A stretch of 52,615 nt of DNA. It comes from an uncultured Candidatus Melainabacteria bacterium. GTDB lineage: Bacteria; Cyanobacteriota; Vampirovibrionia; Gastranaerophilales; Gastranaerophilaceae. The position numbers and the translations under genes are program-made. Location: positions 1 to 52,615 of the forward strand of contig CAKUZO010000002.1 of assembly GCA_934717895.1 (NCBI GenBank). The letters run 5' to 3'. Below, in pieces: positions 49,371 to 52,615 of the stretch. The notes beneath the pieces were generated by a model. That model was given only the letters and a program-made list of their open reading frames with translations, did not search any database and had not been told where the DNA came from. How positions within the stretch are numbered: position 1 is the first letter of the stretch; every line of letters starts with the position of its first letter.

Positions 49371-50015
49371 ATGTTACAAAAACTTTCAAACCTGTTAGAC
49401 TGGATTTATAAAAAGAAGTGCTACTTTTGCAGAAGTTCCAAAGAAGCCGTCAAAATGTGCTCAAAATGCTACGACGATATGGATTTTTTGCCTGTTCAGA
49501 TTAATAGAATTATTAACGGAAAGAAAGTTTACTGTGCAGGAGTGTATTCAAAAAACCTTCAAAAACTTATCCGTGGGCTAAAATACCATAATCAAAAGGA
49601 TCTAGCTTACTACCTTGCAAAGTTTATGGCTGAATATTTGAACAAAATTACGGACAAAACGGATTTTGAAATAATTCCCGTACCGATTTATCCAAAACGA
49701 GAAAAGAAACGCAAATACAACCACATGAACCTTGTTGGCGAAGAACTCGCAAATCTTACAAATAATTCTTTGAATAAAAATTTAATAAAACGTGTAAAAG
49801 ATACCAAACCTCAGTACAAACTCAAACGCCACGAGCGTATGCAAAACCTTAACGGCGCATTTGAAGTCGATAAATCAAATTACACCGGCAAAGCACTGTT
49901 ACTTATTGACGATATTTGCACAACAGGTTCTACTTTTGAAGAGATGATAAAAGAGTTTGCAAAACACGGAATAACAGACATAATCTGCTTTGCCGCTACA
50001 ACCCCATTTGATTAA
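49371..50015 (+). CDS. comF: ComF family protein (phosphoribosyltransferase-like)
   Basis: 214 aa. An N-terminal zinc-finger-like CYFCRSS ... CSKCYDD, then YSKNLQKLIRGLKYHNQ and a phosphoribosyltransferase fold with VPIYPKREKKRKYNHM and the PRPP loop LLIDDICTTGST. ComF is required for DNA uptake in naturally competent bacteria, probably by handling the incoming strand. Pilin-like genes in the window are compatible with competence pili, but no ComEC/ComEA gene is present here. Confidence 0.92.
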   Translation: MLQKLSNLLDWIYKKKCYFCRSSKEAVKMCSKCYDDMDFLPVQINRIINGKKVYCAGVYSKNLQKLIRGLKYHNQKDLAYYLAKFMAEYLNKITDKTDFEIIPVPIYPKREKKRKYNHMNLVGEELANLTNNSLNKNLIKRVKDTKPQYKLKRHERMQNLNGAFEVDKSNYTGKALLLIDDICTTGSTFEEMIKEFAKHGITDIICFAATTPFD

Positions 50016-50026
50016 AGGAATTCAAA

Positions 50027-50341
50027 ATGATATTAAGCGAATTTTCAAAATATTTACAATCAAGAAACGATGATATTACCTCAAACCGTTCATCTGGCAC
50101 AAAAATCCTCTGTGATTGGATTAAACTTGTAATCAACAAAAATCCTAAAAACAATGTTGACAAAATTGTGCACAAAGAAATTATGCTTGCCGAAAACAAA
50201 TCCGGCGACTTTTTTATTGTTGGTAAATCCGAAAGTGGTAGAGTTCTCGTAAAAGCCCTCTACAATTACGCTTTGAGTTATGAACATTACATCATGAGTA
50301 AATGGCTTGAAGATAAAAACGCAAACGATTTCGAAAAATAA
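50027..50341 (+). CDS. Hypothetical protein downstream of comF
   Basis: 104 aa, unrecognised. Mixed alpha/beta with a basic N-terminal half (KILCDWIKLVINKNPKNN) and GDFFIVGKSESGRVLVKALYNYAL. No signal peptide or membrane segment. It begins 11 nt after comF with AAAGGAA before the ATG, so it is cotranscribed. A competence or DNA-processing link is only contextual. Confidence 0.65.
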   Translation: MILSEFSKYLQSRNDDITSNRSSGTKILCDWIKLVINKNPKNNVDKIVHKEIMLAENKSGDFFIVGKSESGRVLVKALYNYALSYEHYIMSKWLEDKNANDFEK

Positions 50342-50500
50342 CTGCAAATTAGGATTACTTTGCCAAAAAATAAAAATACCATATATGAATAGTCTGTTTA
50401 ATTGATTTTATTAAGATTTATTAATTATTTTTATTAATTTATGCTATAATAATGACAAAGATAAAAATATAATTAATCTTCTATTATAAGTGAGGTAGAA

Positions 50501-50734
50501 ATGGCAGGTATTGTAAATTTATTATCACAAATGTTTGTCCCACAAACAACACAAGTTGTAACCCCAACAAGAAGTTCGTCAGCAAATCCTTATAGCAACA
50601 ATCCGTTTGTCAGTTATAATGGACACAGTTTAAATGCTTATGCCAAAAACGCGCCGGTTCGCGGGGGATATTTTGCCGGTTACTACAACGGGAAGCAAAA
50701 TATTGTAGGGCAGAGACTTTTTATTGAAGTATAA
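50501..50734 (+). CDS. Small hypothetical protein
   Basis: 77 aa, unrecognised. The N-terminus (MAGIVNLLSQMFVPQTTQVV) is amphipathic. The middle is Ser/Asn/Pro-rich. The end VRGGYFAGYYNGKQNIVGQRL is Gly/Tyr-rich and looks conserved-type. GAGGTAG lies 5 nt before the ATG. A promoter with extended -10 (TGCTATAAT, around 50440-50450) gives a leader of ~45 nt. Confidence 0.62.
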   Translation: MAGIVNLLSQMFVPQTTQVVTPTRSSSANPYSNNPFVSYNGHSLNAYAKNAPVRGGYFAGYYNGKQNIVGQRLFIEV

Positions 50735-50788
50735 AATCTTTTAAAGCCAAATTTTAAAGATTTACCCCAAAGTGCTTCTAGCCTTTTA

Positions 50789-51379
50789 TTATTTATAATT
50801 TTTCAAAAATTCCAGTACATTTCTCAGTGCTTTACCCCTGTGTGAAATTTTGTTCTTTTCTTCTTCGGAAAGTTCGGCAATCGTAACTTCTTGCACTTGC
50901 TCTTGAAGTGAGATGGTTGGTATAAAAACAGGATCATATCCAAAACCGTTTGTGCCGGATTGTTTTCTTGCAATTTTTCCATGGCATTCGCCACGAGTTT
51001 GAAAAACTATTTCGCCATCTGGGTTTGCGATTGTCATTGCACAAACAAATTTGGCTTTACGATTTTCTTTGTCGCTCATTGCATTTAGCAATTTGTCAAT
51101 TCTTGCTTGGGGGGTGTTGGCGTATCTTGCGGAATATATTCCTGGTGCACCATCAAGAGCTTCAACGCAAAGACCTGAATCATCAGCAAGAGCCATCATT
51201 CCACTAAGCCTTGCAGCTTCTTTGGCTTTAATATATGAATTCTCTTCAAAAGTCGTTCCATCTTCTATCGGGTCAAAACCTTTCGGTGGTAAGACAAATT
51301 CAATGCCAGAACCTTTGGCAATGTCGTTTACTTCTTGGAGTTTATGCGGATTTGATGTTGCAAATACGATGTTAGTCAT
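50789..51379 (-). CDS. rdgB: Non-canonical purine NTP pyrophosphatase (RdgB/HAM1)
   Basis: 196 aa. It hydrolyses ITP, dITP and XTP to monophosphates, keeping deaminated purines out of DNA and RNA. Motifs are FATSNPHKLQEV (~5-16), TFEENSYIKA, ALADDSGLCVEALDGAPGIYSARYA, TNGFGYDPVF and SHRGKAL. The ATG at 51379 has AGGAG upstream. An upstream extension of the frame to 51499 is only translated repeat DNA. Confidence 0.95.
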   Translation of the reverse strand: MTNIVFATSNPHKLQEVNDIAKGSGIEFVLPPKGFDPIEDGTTFEENSYIKAKEAARLSGMMALADDSGLCVEALDGAPGIYSARYANTPQARIDKLLNAMSDKENRKAKFVCAMTIANPDGEIVFQTRGECHGKIARKQSGTNGFGYDPVFIPTISLQEQVQEVTIAELSEEEKNKISHRGKALRNVLEFLKNYK

Positions 51380-51398
51380 TGTAGCTCCTTGTTGATAA

Positions 51399-51520
51399 GT
51401 GAAAAGTGAAAAGTGAAACGTGAAACGTGAAAAGACCGTTACAGGTGCTATCGCACCCAAATTAATTAATGAGCGGAGCGAACGAAAAGGACTTCTCACT
51501 TCTCACTTCTCACTTTTCAC
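51399..51520. repeat. Heptamer palindrome element, copy 3
   Basis: The left arm is five GTGAAAA/GTGAAAC units (51399-51433). The right arm is the inverted GTGAGAA/GTGAAAA units ending at 51520. The core contains hairpin GGTGC-TATC-GCACC, then CAAATTAATTAATGAGCGGA. It fills the rdgB-uppS gap. Confidence 0.85.
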
Positions 51521-51530
51521 TGCCTCTAAA

Positions 51531-52247
51531 TTACTTCCCAAACCTTCTCTGCCTACTATGAAACTCTTCCACGGCATCAGCAAGCGAATTTTTGTCAAAT
51601 TCAGGCCAATATTGTTTTGTAACAAGAATTTCAGAATATGCAATTTGCCACAAAAGGTAATTAGAGATGCGTTTTTCGCCACCTGTTCTGATTAGCAAAT
51701 CAGGATCAGGAATTCCTTTTGTGTAAAGGTTTTGAGAAATCAATTCTTCTGTGATGTTTTCCGGCTTAATTCCTTGTTCTACAATTGATTTTACTGCGTG
51801 AACAATTTCATCTCGTGCGCCATAATTGAAGGCAATTTGAAGATGAACTCCGGTATTATTTTTAGTTGTTTCAACGGAATTGCTCAGAATTTTTTGTAGT
51901 TTTGGACTAAGTTTTTTAATGTCGCCGATAAAACTGATTACAACGCCTTCCGAGTGCATTTCTGCAAGCTCGTTTGTCAAGGTAATTGCAAGAAGTTCCA
52001 TCAAAAAGTCAACTTCTTCTTTTTTTCTGTTCCAGTTTTCAGTTGAGAATGCATAGACTGTCAGATATTTAATACCAAAATCTTTGCAAGCTCGAAGAGT
52101 TGCTTTCAATGCATCTACACCTTTTTTATGTCCCATAGCGGACGGAAGTTTTTTTTCTTTTGCCCAGCGGCGATTTCCGTCCATAATTATTGCGATGTGT
52201 TGCAAATTTGTTTCTTTTACTATTTCAGCTGTTCTTGTTTCGTTCAT
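51531..52247 (-). CDS. uppS: Isoprenyl transferase / undecaprenyl diphosphate synthase
   Basis: 238 aa. It makes the cis-polyprenyl diphosphate carrier for peptidoglycan and other envelope glycans. Motifs are IAIIMDGNRRWA (catalytic Asp), GHKKGVDALK, TVYAFSTENW and the C-terminal DLLIRTGGEKRISNYLLWQIAYSE. The ATG at 52247 was chosen because a -10 ends 7 nt upstream; an ATG at 52256 overlaps that -10. The longer frame to 52481 is translated heptamer repeat. The farthest right recognised gene. Confidence 0.94.
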   Translation of the reverse strand: MNETRTAEIVKETNLQHIAIIMDGNRRWAKEKKLPSAMGHKKGVDALKATLRACKDFGIKYLTVYAFSTENWNRKKEEVDFLMELLAITLTNELAEMHSEGVVISFIGDIKKLSPKLQKILSNSVETTKNNTGVHLQIAFNYGARDEIVHAVKSIVEQGIKPENITEELISQNLYTKGIPDPDLLIRTGGEKRISNYLLWQIAYSEILVTKQYWPEFDKNSLADAVEEFHSRQRRFGK

Positions 52248-52260
52248 AACTTTCATTATA
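52248..52260 (-). promoter_or_regulatory. Predicted leaderless promoter of uppS
   Basis: Minus strand: -10 TATAAT (52260-52255), then 7 nt and the ATG at 52247. No clear -35. Confidence 0.45.
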
Positions 52261-52289
52261 GGGCAAACATGAAAAAATGGAATAGGAAA

Positions 52290-52507
52290 GTGAGAAGTGA
52301 GACGTGAAGCGTGAAAAGTGAGACGTGAGGCGTGAAGAGTGAGACGGGAGGTGTGAAAAGTGAGACGTGAAGAGTGAGACGGGAGGTGTGAAAAGTGAGA
52401 CGTGAAAAGTGAAAAGACCATTACAGGTGCTATTGCACCAAAATTAATTAATGAACAGAGCGAGCGAAAAGAACTTTTCACTTTTCACGTCTCACTTTTC
52501 ACTTTTA
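52290..52507. repeat. Heptamer palindrome element, copy 4 (expanded arm)
   Basis: The left arm consists of 18 uninterrupted 7-bp units (GTGAGAA, GTGAGAC, GTGAAGC, GTGAAAA, GGGAGGT and similar; 52290-52415). The core (hairpin GGTGC-TATT-GCACC, then AAAATTAATTAATGAACAGA) is nearly identical to that of copy 3. The right arm has about five inverted units to 52507. Confidence 0.88.
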
Positions 52508-52615
52508 CAAAAATATGAACTTTGCTTAACCTCTCTCCTCAAATTATTTACAAAAAAATTTGTTCATGTGATAATAATGTTGAAAGCTAAAAATATAATA
52601 GCGAATGTACACAAT
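52508..52615. other. Right window edge, no gene recognised
   Basis: AT-rich noncoding-looking sequence. A TATAAT at 52594-52599 precedes an ATG at 52605, and another ATG at 52577 opens a frame to the edge. Either could be the start of a gene outside the window, but the visible length is too short to judge. Confidence 0.3.

Noticed and set aside
51380..51499. N-terminal extension of the rdgB frame
   Set aside because: It is translated heptamer-repeat DNA; AGGAG and family homology place the start at 51379.
52257..52481. Ser/His/Leu/Thr-rich N-terminal extension of the uppS frame
   Set aside because: The repeats SRLTFHASRLT arise from reading 7-bp DNA repeats in three frames; UppS homology begins after 52247.

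Overview
The window looks like a chromosomal segment from a non-photosynthetic relative of Cyanobacteria, most likely a gut Gastranaerophilales (Vampirovibrionia/Melainabacteria). This is inferred from an AT-rich genome with a Gram-negative envelope (BamA/Omp85, Skp), cyanobacterial-type genes (an R3H-domain AAA ATPase of the Ycf45 type, a Tic20-like membrane protein, an OmpR/PhoB regulator resembling RpaB) and several pilin-like proteins sharing the N-terminus FTLAEVLITLG. No rRNA, tRNA, CRISPR array, integrase or transposase was recognised.

Layout. 1-2.8 kb: the 3' end of a gene with a possible hypervariable C-terminus, then two paralogous repeat-linker proteins, one with a LysM-like end. 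3.1-10 kb: NAD kinase, FtsZ, the R3H ATPase and pyruvate phosphate dikinase. 10.2-11.1 kb: two tiny membrane proteins, then fragments of an XRE regulator and a pilin-like gene. 11.1-21 kb: RecJ, a TIGR02757 protein, RNase HIII, a class A penicillin-binding protein, a YkgJ-type cysteine-cluster protein, TspO, ribosomal protein S16 and an iron alcohol dehydrogenase. 21-23 kb: EF-hand and zinc-ribbon small proteins. 23-30 kb (minus strand): bamA-skp-udp followed by a soluble FlhA C-domain-like protein, then rsmI, a GNAT-like protein and a response regulator. 30.4-37 kb: S-adenosylmethionine decarboxylase, lineage-specific unknowns, a repeat island and PlsC. 37-39 kb: a pilin-like gene behind a poly-G tract, and PlsY. 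39-47 kb: exported and unknown proteins, Era, a sugar-type ABC binding lipoprotein and a broken pilin-like gene. 47-52.6 kb: Tic20-like and TPR proteins, RsfS, ComF, RdgB and UppS.

Most genes serve core functions: division, envelope assembly, phospholipid and undecaprenyl synthesis, ribosome maturation and nucleotide hygiene. Four features stand out. (1) A ten-G tract on the minus strand places a well-formed start site out of frame with a pilin-like gene, and nine G would restore the frame, which suggests an ON/OFF phase switch. (2) An FlhA C-terminal domain protein without membrane segments sits behind bamA-skp. (3) At least nine genes lack a Shine-Dalgarno sequence and carry a -10 box exactly 6-7 nt before the ATG, which predicts leaderless mRNAs. 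(4) There is a dispersed family of palindromes built from 7-bp repeats around a hairpin core whose stem covaries between copies.
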